Made by a program: the position numbers and the translations under genes. Below, piece after piece: positions 43,239 to 53,715 of a stretch of 64,000 nucleotides of DNA (positions are counted from its first letter, which is position 1; each line of letters opens with the position of its first letter). The stretch comes from an uncultured Oscillospiraceae bacterium (lineage in GTDB: Bacteria > Bacillota > Clostridia > Oscillospirales > Ruminococcaceae), in assembly GCA_900539695.1 (NCBI GenBank), contig UQDG01000012.1, positions 1 to 64,000 on the forward strand, written 5' to 3'. The notes beneath the pieces are model-generated. The model searched no databases and was not told the origin of the DNA. It saw nothing but the letters and a program-made list of their open reading frames with translations.

Positions 43239-46055
43239 TTACTTGTTATTCCGTCCGACGCCATATCGCGGGGCTTCGGGCAGGATGAAATCGGTGGTAA
43301 AGTTCTCGGTCAAATCGTTGATGTTCATGCGCACATCCCAGTACACATCGCCGTAATCGCGCAGCACCGTGTAATTTTCGGTGCCGATGGTGGCCAACGT
43401 CTGGGTGTCGGTAACGATGAGCACGGTATCCCCTGCCGGTTCGTACTCGCTCAGGGATTCCTGATAGGTGCGGGAGACACCGTCGAGGCCTGCCAGCGTG
43501 CGGGCGGTGTCGGCGCTGACCGAAACCAGCTGCACCCGGGCTGCCTTGGGCAGCAGGTCCAGCAGCGTGCCGCGGCTGATGTCGCCGTACTCCGGCTCGC
43601 CCACATTGCCTGCCAGTGCCGTGAACTCGCTGCCGGTCCAGCCCTCGGGCCAGTGGTCACGGTCGTTCTCAGCGATTTCCTGATACAGCGCCGCCAGATA
43701 GTTGGCGAAGCTGATCGTCTTTTCAGCGTCCGGGTTGGCCGCGTAGGTGAACAGCGGCGTGTAGTAGATGCTCTGGTCGTCGGCATCCAGCCCGGCCAGC
43801 TTGGCGGCGGCGTAGGCGTAGGCTTCGGCCCCCTGCTGCTGGGCTTCGTCGACCGTCTCCGCGGGGGTGCTGGTATCCTTTCCGCCCACAGCCTCGGTGT
43901 CCTTGTCCGGGTCGGCGGCATCGCCGCCGGTCTGGGTGTCATCGGTCGTGATGGTCAGGCTCTCCCAGGTGGAGCGGCTGGCCTGCAGCGTATCGGCGGT
44001 TACAGTGTCGGCCCCGCGCACGGCCACACCGCCGCCCTGGGTGAACACCAGGTCAAAGCGGGCCACACCGTCCAGCCCCAGCGCCGCACCGGCGCGATAG
44101 AGAGTATCCTGGCCGCTGGCGCTGCTGCTGCCGTCCACGATGGCGGTCACGCCCAGGTCTTTCAGCGTGGTTTGCAGCGCGGCGGTGTCCACGCCGGGGG
44201 TGGCGATGCAGATGATGGCATCCACGCCCTGGGCCTGCAAAGCAGCCACCTGTTCGCTGGCGGTCTGGGTCAGGTCGTTGGCAAAGGGCGTTTCCTCGTT
44301 GACCAGGCTGATCTTGTTGTTGACGGTGTCGGCATCGGCCAGCGAGAAGAACCCGATGCGGTAGCCCGCACGGGTGATTACGTAGTTCATGCCGTTGGTG
44401 ATGCGGTTGCGGTTCCAGCTGGTAGAGCGGTAGAAGATCGCTGCACCGTCAGAATCCCGCAAGTTGGCAGCCAGCGACGGACCGCTTCCCATATTGGCGT
44501 CGCTGCGCAGGCGGGAGATGCCGTAGGCCAGGTCCTCGGCCCCGAAGGCCTGCAGGTCGTACCCGGCAGCGGAAAAGCTGCTGAGCATATCCATGCCGCC
44601 GGTCATGCTGGCCACGGTGGTGCCGTGCAGGCTGCCGCCCGCGTCCACGAGGATCGAATCCGGCGTGCTGGCTTTCAGCGCGGCCACATCGGCCAGGCTG
44701 ACGTTGTCGTTGGCTCGCTGGCCCGCCAGGGAGCCGGTGGCAAAAATGGGCACGGTGATGTCGCCCACCCGCACAAGGCACTGGATGCTCTCGGTGCCGT
44801 CGGCCAGCGTGGCGGTGATGGTACACTCGCCGCTGTCGGCCTTGGCGCGCACAAGGCCGTGCTTATCCACGGTCGCCACACTCTTGTCGCTGGTGGTCCA
44901 GAAAATTTTCTGCCCGCCATTTTCCTCGTCCGGCTGGTTGGTGGTCAGATTCGCGTAGGCATCCTTACCGTCCAGATGCAGCTCCGTCTGGCGGGTGTCG
45001 TTGAGCAGCGTCGGCGTGGCCGTTTTGCCGTTGCAGCTGGAAATTTCGCCGAAAGCAAACGGCCGCATGACGAAATCAATATCCACCGTCTCGCTCTCGA
45101 CACCGTAGTCCGCGCCAGGCTCGGAATAGCTGCACTGCCACATATCGTAGGTGCCGGTGTAGCCCAGTTCGTCCGCAAAGCGGGCGATCCAGAGATTCTC
45201 GCGCCAGGGGTCGAACGCCGCATCACTGAAGCGGGCGCGCACCCAGTTCAGCGAGGCATAGATGCCCTGTTTGCCGGTGTAGCCCAGCTCGGTCAGGCGG
45301 TCAAAAAACGCTTTGGTGATGGCGGCCATCTCGTCCGGGAAGATGCCGCTGATGCTCTTGTCCTCCAGATCGTAGTAGACGGGGTAGGACAGCCGGTAGG
45401 GCGCGGCGGTGTAGTCCTCGAGTCCCTCCTGCGGCGGGGCAACCAGGCCCAGCAGGCGGGCAACGTGGTCGGCCTCGCTGCGGGCTTCGTCCTCGGTGGT
45501 AGCGTAGGAGTAGATGTACGCGCCGAACGGGATGCCCAAACGGGTGCACTCATCAGCGTTGCGGCGCCACTGGGGATCGTCCTGGTTCCATCCCTGCTCC
45601 TGGCCGTCCCACTCACCGCCGAAACCGCAGCGGATGATGGCGAAGTCGACGCCGTTGCTCTTGGCCTTTTCCCAATCAACCGCGCCCTGATATTTCGATA
45701 CATCGATGCCTTTCAGCACGGCGGCAGGCATAGCCTCGCCGCTCTCATTAAAGTAGTAGCCCAGTTCATTCTTCTGCCAGGCAGCCGCCGGGGTGCCGAA
45801 GTCTGCCTTGGCAGGCCCGGTGGGACCAGCCGAGCAGCGGGTAAGTACCACAGCCAGCACAATGACCAGCACCAGACAGGCGGCGCAGAGGCCCAAAACA
45901 GCCCGGCTGCGGCGTTTTTTGCTGGTTTTTCTGGGCGGCTGTTTGGGTGTACGGGGCGGCACACCTGCCCCACCCTGCTGCCGGGCCGGCCCAGCCCCGG
46001 AAACAGCCCTTTGCGCACGCGCCGGGCTGCGGTATACTTTGCGTTCGTCTGCCAC
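43239..46055 (-). CDS. Membrane-anchored GH25 lysozyme fused to a Big2 domain and a degenerate 5'-nucleotidase-like module
   Basis: A 938-residue protein with GTG start (GAGAGGG site). Residues 1-50 are basic and Pro-rich, residues 51-72 are a membrane helix, and the rest is outside. A GH25 muramidase domain (about 115-335) has DVSKYQG (Asp118) and catalytic DLE (Asp229, Glu231). A Big2-like domain spans about 350-430. Residues 433-938 follow the order of secreted 5'-nucleotidases, but the metal and catalytic motifs are lost: DAGDS has become DAGGS (471-475), GNHEF has become GAEDL (505-509), GHSHT has become GSSSA (642-646). Lysozyme activity is expected; nucleotidase activity is not. Confidence 0.88.
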   Translation of the reverse strand: MADERKVYRSPARAQRAVSGAGPARQQGGAGVPPRTPKQPPRKTSKKRRSRAVLGLCAACLVLVIVLAVVLTRCSAGPTGPAKADFGTPAAAWQKNELGYYFNESGEAMPAAVLKGIDVSKYQGAVDWEKAKSNGVDFAIIRCGFGGEWDGQEQGWNQDDPQWRRNADECTRLGIPFGAYIYSYATTEDEARSEADHVARLLGLVAPPQEGLEDYTAAPYRLSYPVYYDLEDKSISGIFPDEMAAITKAFFDRLTELGYTGKQGIYASLNWVRARFSDAAFDPWRENLWIARFADELGYTGTYDMWQCSYSEPGADYGVESETVDIDFVMRPFAFGEISSCNGKTATPTLLNDTRQTELHLDGKDAYANLTTNQPDEENGGQKIFWTTSDKSVATVDKHGLVRAKADSGECTITATLADGTESIQCLVRVGDITVPIFATGSLAGQRANDNVSLADVAALKASTPDSILVDAGGSLHGTTVASMTGGMDMLSSFSAAGYDLQAFGAEDLAYGISRLRSDANMGSGPSLAANLRDSDGAAIFYRSTSWNRNRITNGMNYVITRAGYRIGFFSLADADTVNNKISLVNEETPFANDLTQTASEQVAALQAQGVDAIICIATPGVDTAALQTTLKDLGVTAIVDGSSSASGQDTLYRAGAALGLDGVARFDLVFTQGGGVAVRGADTVTADTLQASRSTWESLTITTDDTQTGGDAADPDKDTEAVGGKDTSTPAETVDEAQQQGAEAYAYAAAKLAGLDADDQSIYYTPLFTYAANPDAEKTISFANYLAALYQEIAENDRDHWPEGWTGSEFTALAGNVGEPEYGDISRGTLLDLLPKAARVQLVSVSADTARTLAGLDGVSRTYQESLSEYEPAGDTVLIVTDTQTLATIGTENYTVLRDYGDVYWDVRMNINDLTENFTTDFILPEAPRYGVGRNNK

Positions 46056-46220
46056 GATGATGCCCTCTCTTTGTCTATATATAAAAATGTGTATAGTCGT
46101 TTATGTATGACTGGACTTTAAAGCCCTCTCCCGGATAGGGCCTTTTAAGGGGATATTAATTAAGAATAGTGTATCATTTTGTCAAAGAAAATACAATCCA
46201 GGAGAGACGGTAGATTTTGT

Positions 46221-46281
46221 AAAAAATTTAGCACCCCTGCAAAACTGCAGGGGTGCCAAAACAGCCGGCCCGAAGGCCGGC
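46221..46281 (-). terminator. Terminator of the FAD-oxidoreductase gene, with a second hairpin
   Basis: Perfect 11-pair stem GCACCCCTGCA/TGCAGGGGTGC (46231-46256); on the minus strand it is followed by TAAATTTTTT. A second hairpin GCCGGCC-CGAA-GGCCGGC (46264-46281) lies just before it. Confidence 0.85.
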
Positions 46282-46302
46282 TGCCAAGTATGTGTTTACA
46301 AA

Positions 46303-47706
46303 TCAAAAGCCGTGCTTTTCCATCAGCTTGCGGCCCATCAGTACGCCCATAACGGAAGCCATCATCAGGCCGCGGGTCCAGCCGGAGGAATCGCCCAGGC
46401 AGTGCAGACCCTCGATATTCGTCTCCAGGTCGGTATCCATCTTGACCTTGTTGGAGTAGAACTTCAGCTCGGGGCTGTACAGCAGGGTCTCGGGGCTGGC
46501 GAAGCCGGGCACGACCTCGTCCATCATCTTGATGAACTCGATGATGTTGACCATGGCGCGGTAGGGCATGGCGGCGGTGATGTCACCAGCCACGGCGTCC
46601 TTCAGCGTCGGGCGCACGTTGGTGCGGGCCAGTTCCTTGGCCCAGGTACGCTTGCCGTCCAGGATGTCGCCGTAGCGCTGCACCAGGATGTGGCCGGCAC
46701 CCAGCATGTTGGTCAACTCGCCGACTTTCTGTGCGTAGGCGATGGGCTGGTTGAACGGCTCGGTGAAGTTGTGGCTGACCAGAATGGCCAGGTTTGTGTT
46801 GTTGCTCTTCTTCTCCTTGAAGCTGTGGCCGTTGACGACAGCGAGGTCGTTGTCGTAGTTTTCCTGGGCCACAAAGCCGCCGGGGTTCTGGCAGAAAGTA
46901 CGCACTTTGTTGTGCCAGGGGGCCGGGTAGCCGATCAGCTTGCCCTCGTACAGGACCTGGTTGATCTTCTCCATGACCTCGTTGCGGCACTCGACGCGGA
47001 CACCGATGTCAACGGTGCCGGGCTTGTGGGCAATGTTGTGCTCGGCGCAGAGCTTCTCCAGCCAATCGGCGCCGCGGCGGCCGGTGGCGATGACCACCTG
47101 CTTGGCGTAGATGTCGCGGGATTCGTCCTTCTCGCGGATGCGCACACCCTTGCAGGCGGATTCCTCGAGGATGATGTTCTCGCACTCGGTGTTGAACAGC
47201 ATCTCCACGCCGGCGTCGGCCAGATAGTTCTGGATGTTCAGGTAGAGCTGCTGGGCCTTCTCGGTGCCCAGGTGGCGGATGGGGCAATCGACCAGCTGCA
47301 GGCCCGCTTGGATAGCGCGCTTGCGGATGTCCTTGATGTCGGGGCCTTCGTAGACGCCCTCTACCTTCGGATCAGCGCCGAATTCCAGGTAGATCTTATC
47401 GGTGTAGTCGATCAGTTCCTGGGCGAAGTCCTCACCGATCAGGTCGGGCAGTTCGCCGCCGACCTGGTAGGACAGGGACAGCTTGCCGTCCGAGAATGCG
47501 CCCGCGCCGGAAAAGCCGGTGGTGATGGCGCAGGTCGGCTTGCAGTTTACGCAGACACCGGTTTTATCCTTGGGGCAGTGGCGCTTTTCCACAGGCTTGC
47601 CCTTTTCGATAAGCAGGATCTTGTGGGGATTGCAGCTTTTGCGCAGCAGCTCCAGCGCGGTGAAAATACCGGCAGGGCCGGCGCCTACGATGATCAGATC
47701 ATACAT
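46303..47706 (-). CDS. FAD-dependent oxidoreductase (COG2509 type)
   Basis: The 467-residue flavoprotein has the dinucleotide-binding motif GAGPAG (8-13), a conserved cysteine-rich segment CPKDKTGVCVNCKPTC near residue 44, FSGAGAFSDGKL, and a C-terminal FAD contact GDSSGWTRGLMMASVMG. It belongs to the widespread uncharacterised bacterial FAD-dependent dehydrogenases of the COG2509 group. The reaction is unknown. It is followed by a strong terminator and is probably the last gene of the run that begins with the cytidylate-kinase-like gene. Confidence 0.87.
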   Translation of the reverse strand: MYDLIIVGAGPAGIFTALELLRKSCNPHKILLIEKGKPVEKRHCPKDKTGVCVNCKPTCAITTGFSGAGAFSDGKLSLSYQVGGELPDLIGEDFAQELIDYTDKIYLEFGADPKVEGVYEGPDIKDIRKRAIQAGLQLVDCPIRHLGTEKAQQLYLNIQNYLADAGVEMLFNTECENIILEESACKGVRIREKDESRDIYAKQVVIATGRRGADWLEKLCAEHNIAHKPGTVDIGVRVECRNEVMEKINQVLYEGKLIGYPAPWHNKVRTFCQNPGGFVAQENYDNDLAVVNGHSFKEKKSNNTNLAILVSHNFTEPFNQPIAYAQKVGELTNMLGAGHILVQRYGDILDGKRTWAKELARTNVRPTLKDAVAGDITAAMPYRAMVNIIEFIKMMDEVVPGFASPETLLYSPELKFYSNKVKMDTDLETNIEGLHCLGDSSGWTRGLMMASVMGVLMGRKLMEKHGF

Positions 47707-47768
47707 GGATGGGGATTCTCTCCTTTAAAAATATGTGGGGACATTTATAACAGGGTGCAGGCACCCGG

Positions 47769-48473
47769 TCAGGTTTTGCTGGAGTCCTCGTCGGACACGT
47801 CAGTACTCTCGGCATCGTACACGACAGGTTCTCCGTCCCGGGTCGCGTCCACGATGTCGGTGCCCGCGGCCTCAGCTTCGTCCAGGGCATCGCCCAGGGC
47901 GGTCAGGGTCGCGTTGACGGCGGCATTGGCCATGCGGTCCAGCGTGCGCAGCTCCATGGCCGCATACAGGATGCAGCCAAGATTCAACGCACCTTCGACG
48001 ATCAACAGGATGCCGCAGAGCATCACCACACTAACAGCCGCACCGAACGGGTGCCAGATGAGCAGCGCACCCAGCGCAATGGACACAATGCTGAACAGCA
48101 GCAGCATCCACCACTTTTCGCCTTTGCGCTTTGCCAGGTCAATAGCCGAGCCGATGCGGCTGCAGCCATCCACCACGATAAAGATGCCAAACACTACCGG
48201 CAGAAAGCTGGCCACCACCTGGGGTTTTGCTAAAGTGAACAGGCCCAGCCCTGCCGTGATGACGCCGCCCACCAGCATAAAGGGCGCGGTGAAGCCGGTG
48301 CCCCGGATGCGGGCGTACTGGATCAGACAGACAATGCCGGTGATAAGCACCACCACGCCAAAGGCGTAGCAGATCCACAGCAGACTGGTTTCCGGCATGA
48401 TGAGCAGCATCAGCCCCAGCACGATATAGGCGATGCTCATCAGCATCATTCCGCTTTTGACATAGCGCAGCAT
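47769..48473 (-). CDS. DUF308 (HdeD-like) membrane protein
   Basis: A 234-residue protein with six membrane helices arranged as three pairs (about residues 8-170), the HdeD/DUF308 layout, then a hydrophilic acidic tail of about 55 residues rich in Asp, Glu and Ser. Function is unknown; E. coli HdeD is linked to acid resistance. It starts 13 bp after the cytidylate-kinase-like gene with a TAAGGAG site, so they are co-transcribed. Confidence 0.85.
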   Translation of the reverse strand: MLRYVKSGMMLMSIAYIVLGLMLLIMPETSLLWICYAFGVVVLITGIVCLIQYARIRGTGFTAPFMLVGGVITAGLGLFTLAKPQVVASFLPVVFGIFIVVDGCSRIGSAIDLAKRKGEKWWMLLLFSIVSIALGALLIWHPFGAAVSVVMLCGILLIVEGALNLGCILYAAMELRTLDRMANAAVNATLTALGDALDEAEAAGTDIVDATRDGEPVVYDAESTDVSDEDSSKT

Positions 48474-48486
48474 AGCAGCACGCTCC

Positions 48487-49086
48487 TTACTTGTTCATGG
48501 CCTTGGCTGCATCCACGATCAGGTCGGCACAGGTGTCCAGACCCAGCGCGGCATTCAGGCACAGGTCATAGTTTTTGGCTTCGCCCCAGCGGTTCTCGGT
48601 ATAGTAGTTGTAGTAGCTGGCACGGGCACGGTCGTGCTTGGCCAGTTGGCTTTCCCACATGCGGTCGGGCATCTCCTTGGCATCGGGGCGGACTTTTGCG
48701 CGCCCCACACGGTCGGCCACTGGTGCGTAAACAAAGGTGCGCAGCACATTGGGACGCTCCCGCAGAACATAGTCACCGCAGCGGCCCAGGATCACGCAGG
48801 GTCCCTGAGAGGCCAGCTCCTTGATGACGTTGCTCTGCAGAATGTACACCTGATCGGCCAGGGGCATAGTATTGCCCATCATGTACAGGCTGTAGATCAG
48901 GCTGCCGCTGCGCTGGTTCTCGCTGGCGGCGATGGCCTCCTCGGTCAGGCCGCTCTTTTTGGCGGCCAAGGTGATCAGCTCCTTATTGTACAGCGGGATA
49001 CCCAACTTATCGGCCACGGCCTGGGCAATCTCGCTGCCGCCGGAAGCATACTCACGTGCCATTGTAATAACCATAGGTTCCTTCAT
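48487..49086 (-). CDS. Cytidylate kinase-like family protein
   Basis: The 199-residue protein belongs to the cytidylate-kinase-like group (AAA_26). The N-terminal ITMAREYASGGSEIA takes the place of a P-loop, and ILGRCGDYVLRERPNVLRTFVYAP is the next conserved block. Members are common in Clostridia and Bacteroides and their substrate is not established, though a nucleotide or nucleoside kinase role is likely. It heads a run with the DUF308 protein. Confidence 0.85.
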   Translation of the reverse strand: MKEPMVITMAREYASGGSEIAQAVADKLGIPLYNKELITLAAKKSGLTEEAIAASENQRSGSLIYSLYMMGNTMPLADQVYILQSNVIKELASQGPCVILGRCGDYVLRERPNVLRTFVYAPVADRVGRAKVRPDAKEMPDRMWESQLAKHDRARASYYNYYTENRWGEAKNYDLCLNAALGLDTCADLIVDAAKAMNK

Positions 49087-49236
49087 AACTGATACACCTC
49101 ACATTCAATTTGCTGCACGGCGGGCAACCACCGGTGCAGACTATTCCATCTATAGTATACCCCCCTTTGTGCAAAAGCGCAAGAAAAAAATCATACTATT
49201 CGTGCAAAAACTGTGCAATGTCCGGCCCCATAAACA

Positions 49237-49263
49237 GCAAAAAGCTCCCCGGATGGGGAGCTT
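49237..49263. terminator. Intrinsic terminator after the flippase gene
   Basis: Nine-pair stem AAGCTCCCC-GGAT-GGGGAGCTT; on the minus strand it is followed by TTTTTGCT, 3 bp after the stop codon of the flippase gene. Confidence 0.82.
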
Positions 49264-49266
49264 GTT

Positions 49267-50532
49267 TTATACCGTTGCTTTCTCTTTCTGCGGGGCAAGG
49301 GCGATGTAAATCAGGTTGGCTGCCAGCACCAGCAGCAGGCCGCCGCCCATGATGTACAACATCTGCGCCACCGAGTGATGGAACCGGGACACCAGTTCAA
49401 AAATCAGCAGATACCCCGCCGCCATGCTGACAGCGAAGAAGCCTGAACGGCCCAGCGGCATCAGGTAGTTGATGAGGATCGTCAGGCAGGCCACCGGCAC
49501 CACATAGAACGAGATGGGCAGCAGCAGGTCGATGGCGGCAAGGTAGCGTTCGCCAAACAGCAGGCCGATCATCGGGCGGCCCACCACGTTCATGCCCACA
49601 GCGCACAGAATCGCAACACCGCCGCCCCAAAGCATGGCGCGCTTGAGCAGCTGGCGGGTATCGTGGCCGGTGGATTGGCGCTCGGCCACCATCGGCAGCA
49701 GCACCGGCACGATGGCGTTGGCTAAGTACAGCGAAATTTTGCCGATGACACTGCCCGAGGAGTAGATGCCCACCTCCGCCGGGTCAGCAGCAAAGGTCTT
49801 GATAAGCAACACATCACCGTTGGCCATCAGCAGCAAAAACATCTGAAACCAGAACGTGCTGACAAAGTAGCGCCGTATCTCGGTACGGTCCAGATGCAGC
49901 TGCTCTATTTTGGGTGCAAAGAACAGGTCACGTGCACACCAGAAGCAGAACGCCGCCGTGGCAAACGCTGCCAAAATTACAGCTGCCAGGTTGCCGCCGA
50001 TGCCGAAACCCATCCGCACAAAAGGGATGCTGAGCAGCAGGCGGATAGCGATATTGAGCACACCGTTTATGCTGTAAGGTACAAATCGCTTAACACCTTG
50101 CAGCGTACAGCTGAAAACCGGCGCCACACAGCTGAACGCCACCACGACCATGGTGGCCAGTATGTAGCGGGTCTCCTCGATCTGCAAAACATTGGCGATG
50201 ATACTGGACAGCGCCGCACCTGCAGCGAACACCACACAAGCCAGCAGCACACTGGCACGCAGCATTTTGTGCATAAAGCCGCCGATCAATTCCGGTTTGC
50301 CGACAGCCTGATACTTGGCCGTGTAAGTAGCTACCAGCGTCGAGATGATACCCGACGGCACACCGACAACAATAGACAGCGACAGCAGCGTGTTGATGGT
50401 GCCGTAATCTGCCGGGGAAAGCAGGTTTCCCATTACGATTTGATATAGATACGTAACGACATTGGCTAGCATGGAGATGGCAAACACGATCGCGCTGTTT
50501 CGTTCAAATTCGCCAAGTTTGAATTTTTTCAT
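49267..50532 (-). CDS. Oligosaccharide flippase (Wzx-like)
   Basis: The 421-residue protein has about 12 hydrophobic helices in the order typical of polysaccharide exporters of the MOP superfamily (N-terminal NSAIVFAISMLANVVTYLYQ, conserved basic residues between helices). It should move lipid-linked oligosaccharide across the membrane. It follows the fucosyltransferase-like gene after 24 bp and probably forms a two-gene surface-glycan unit with it. The exact glycan is unknown. Confidence 0.87.
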   Translation of the reverse strand: MKKFKLGEFERNSAIVFAISMLANVVTYLYQIVMGNLLSPADYGTINTLLSLSIVVGVPSGIISTLVATYTAKYQAVGKPELIGGFMHKMLRASVLLACVVFAAGAALSSIIANVLQIEETRYILATMVVVAFSCVAPVFSCTLQGVKRFVPYSINGVLNIAIRLLLSIPFVRMGFGIGGNLAAVILAAFATAAFCFWCARDLFFAPKIEQLHLDRTEIRRYFVSTFWFQMFLLLMANGDVLLIKTFAADPAEVGIYSSGSVIGKISLYLANAIVPVLLPMVAERQSTGHDTRQLLKRAMLWGGGVAILCAVGMNVVGRPMIGLLFGERYLAAIDLLLPISFYVVPVACLTILINYLMPLGRSGFFAVSMAAGYLLIFELVSRFHHSVAQMLYIMGGGLLLVLAANLIYIALAPQKEKATV

Positions 50533-50556
50533 AGGGTTCCTCGTACTATGGATGCT

Positions 50557-51570
50557 TTATTTGTAACGGCCTTTGTCGATGGTCTCCAGATGAGAGAACT
50601 TGCCGCCGTTCCAGATAATAGCGGTGTAATAGCCGTTGTTCATGGTACTGATAATGCAATCACACTGGGACAGTAGATAAATATCGCCCAGGTATTGTTG
50701 CGTATTCTCGTATTTACTGGATTTATCCGTCAAGTCAGACGAACGGTTCACATGATCCGACTCACCCAACTTGAAGCGGACAGAATCGGAATAGAATACG
50801 TTATCGAACTTCGATGCAATAAGGTCCAGCGCCGTCTGTTCCTCGGACTTAACAAAAACGCCAAGTTCCCGGCCACTCTTCTTCCAGCACTGCAAACGGT
50901 CTTGCAGCAGCGGGACAGCTTCGTCAGCGGTCAACTGCACTGCGTGACCGTAAAAGCGTTTGTTTAGATCTGAGCCACGCATAGCAATGCCAATCAAGTC
51001 CATATTTTCTGGCACATCCAGCGAGGCTTTTACCTTGTCAGCATACGCCTGCATTTCCGCATTGAACGGCGCCCGTTCCGCCATCTCGTGCTGCCATTTC
51101 AGCACTTCCGGGTCTTTATCGCCGGTAAAGTTACAGCGCTGGTCGCTGCCGTTGGAGAGGATGACGTTTTTGCTCTGGTATACTTCTTCCAGCGTGTAGC
51201 GCTTGCCGGTGGCGGGGTCGATCGGCTGCTCAAAGAAATACTCCCACACATTGGTCGTGCCGTGGATGGGATGGTCCTCGTTATACAGGGTCTGGTAGTT
51301 CTGCATATCCACCACAGGGATCCAGCCGTTATCATAGGCATATTTCATATAGCCCAGCACATAGTTATAGTCGGCCAAAAAGCCTGCTGCCGGGGGATAC
51401 AGACGGATGACGAAGAAAGTCTTGTCCGGGTTTTTATTTCCAAAAGACTTTTTCTGCTCCGGCATGGTCAGGTTTTTGTAGGCTTCCCACACGGCCATGC
51501 TGGCCTTGAACACCCACTCTGGGGCATGGGCCGGTATCCAGGAACGCATCTTGTCCAGAAAGCTGTTCAT
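50557..51570 (-). CDS. Putative glycosyltransferase, O-fucosyltransferase-like fold
   Basis: The 337-residue protein has features of the NodZ/FUT8/O-fucosyltransferase group: an early segment YPPAAGFLADYNYVLGYMKYA, a middle block IGIAMRGSDLNK in the position of the HxRxxD nucleotide-sugar motif, and a late block DIYLLSQCDCIIST. The arginine and aspartate are kept but the His is replaced. It is likely to add a deoxyhexose to a surface glycan, with the neighbouring flippase exporting the product. Codon use looks more A/T-rich than in the neighbouring genes, which hints at transfer. Confidence 0.65.
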   Translation of the reverse strand: MNSFLDKMRSWIPAHAPEWVFKASMAVWEAYKNLTMPEQKKSFGNKNPDKTFFVIRLYPPAAGFLADYNYVLGYMKYAYDNGWIPVVDMQNYQTLYNEDHPIHGTTNVWEYFFEQPIDPATGKRYTLEEVYQSKNVILSNGSDQRCNFTGDKDPEVLKWQHEMAERAPFNAEMQAYADKVKASLDVPENMDLIGIAMRGSDLNKRFYGHAVQLTADEAVPLLQDRLQCWKKSGRELGVFVKSEEQTALDLIASKFDNVFYSDSVRFKLGESDHVNRSSDLTDKSSKYENTQQYLGDIYLLSQCDCIISTMNNGYYTAIIWNGGKFSHLETIDKGRYK

Positions 51571-51590
51571 ATCATTGTCCTTTTAATTAA

Positions 51591-51634
51591 CGCAAAAGGC
51601 TGCTGCCCGGTGTTTGCGGTGCAGCAGCCTCCTT
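51591..51634 (-). terminator. Intrinsic terminator of typA
   Basis: Ten-pair stem AGGCTGCTGC/GCAGCAGCCT (51597-51606 with 51621-51630); on the minus strand it is followed by TTTTGCG. Confidence 0.7.
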
Positions 51635-51652
51635 TGGTTCAGTGTGAAAAAA

Positions 51653-53482
<1,830 letters not shown>

Positions 53483-53560
53483 ATACGTTCCCTCTCTGAT
53501 TGGTTTGCGATTGAATGCCTATCTATAGGGGGATAAACCCCAATATCCACATACTTATCT

Positions 53561-53589
53561 ATAATACGCTATCATGTAGTATTTGTCAA
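53561..53589 (-). promoter_or_regulatory. Promoter of typA
   Basis: Minus-strand TTGACA (53584-53589), 17-bp spacer, TATTAT (53561-53566). The divergent pyrophosphatase gene has an A/T-rich region with TATAAT at 53614-53619 but without a clear -35 box at 17 bp. Confidence 0.78.
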
Positions 53590-53715
53590 GAATCGCAAAT
53601 TATAAAATAGTATGCTATAATATAAAATGTTGGATAGTAATTGAAAGGGATTTTGTACATTCCGTGGGGAAGGACGCAGTTTCCCAAAAAACAAGACAAG
53701 AGAGGGAAAGAACAT

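Noticed and set aside
43653..46121. An 822-codon open frame on the plus strand opposite the GH25 fusion gene
   Set aside because: It is a GC-driven antisense frame; the minus-strand product has clear domains, a ribosome binding site and a membrane helix.
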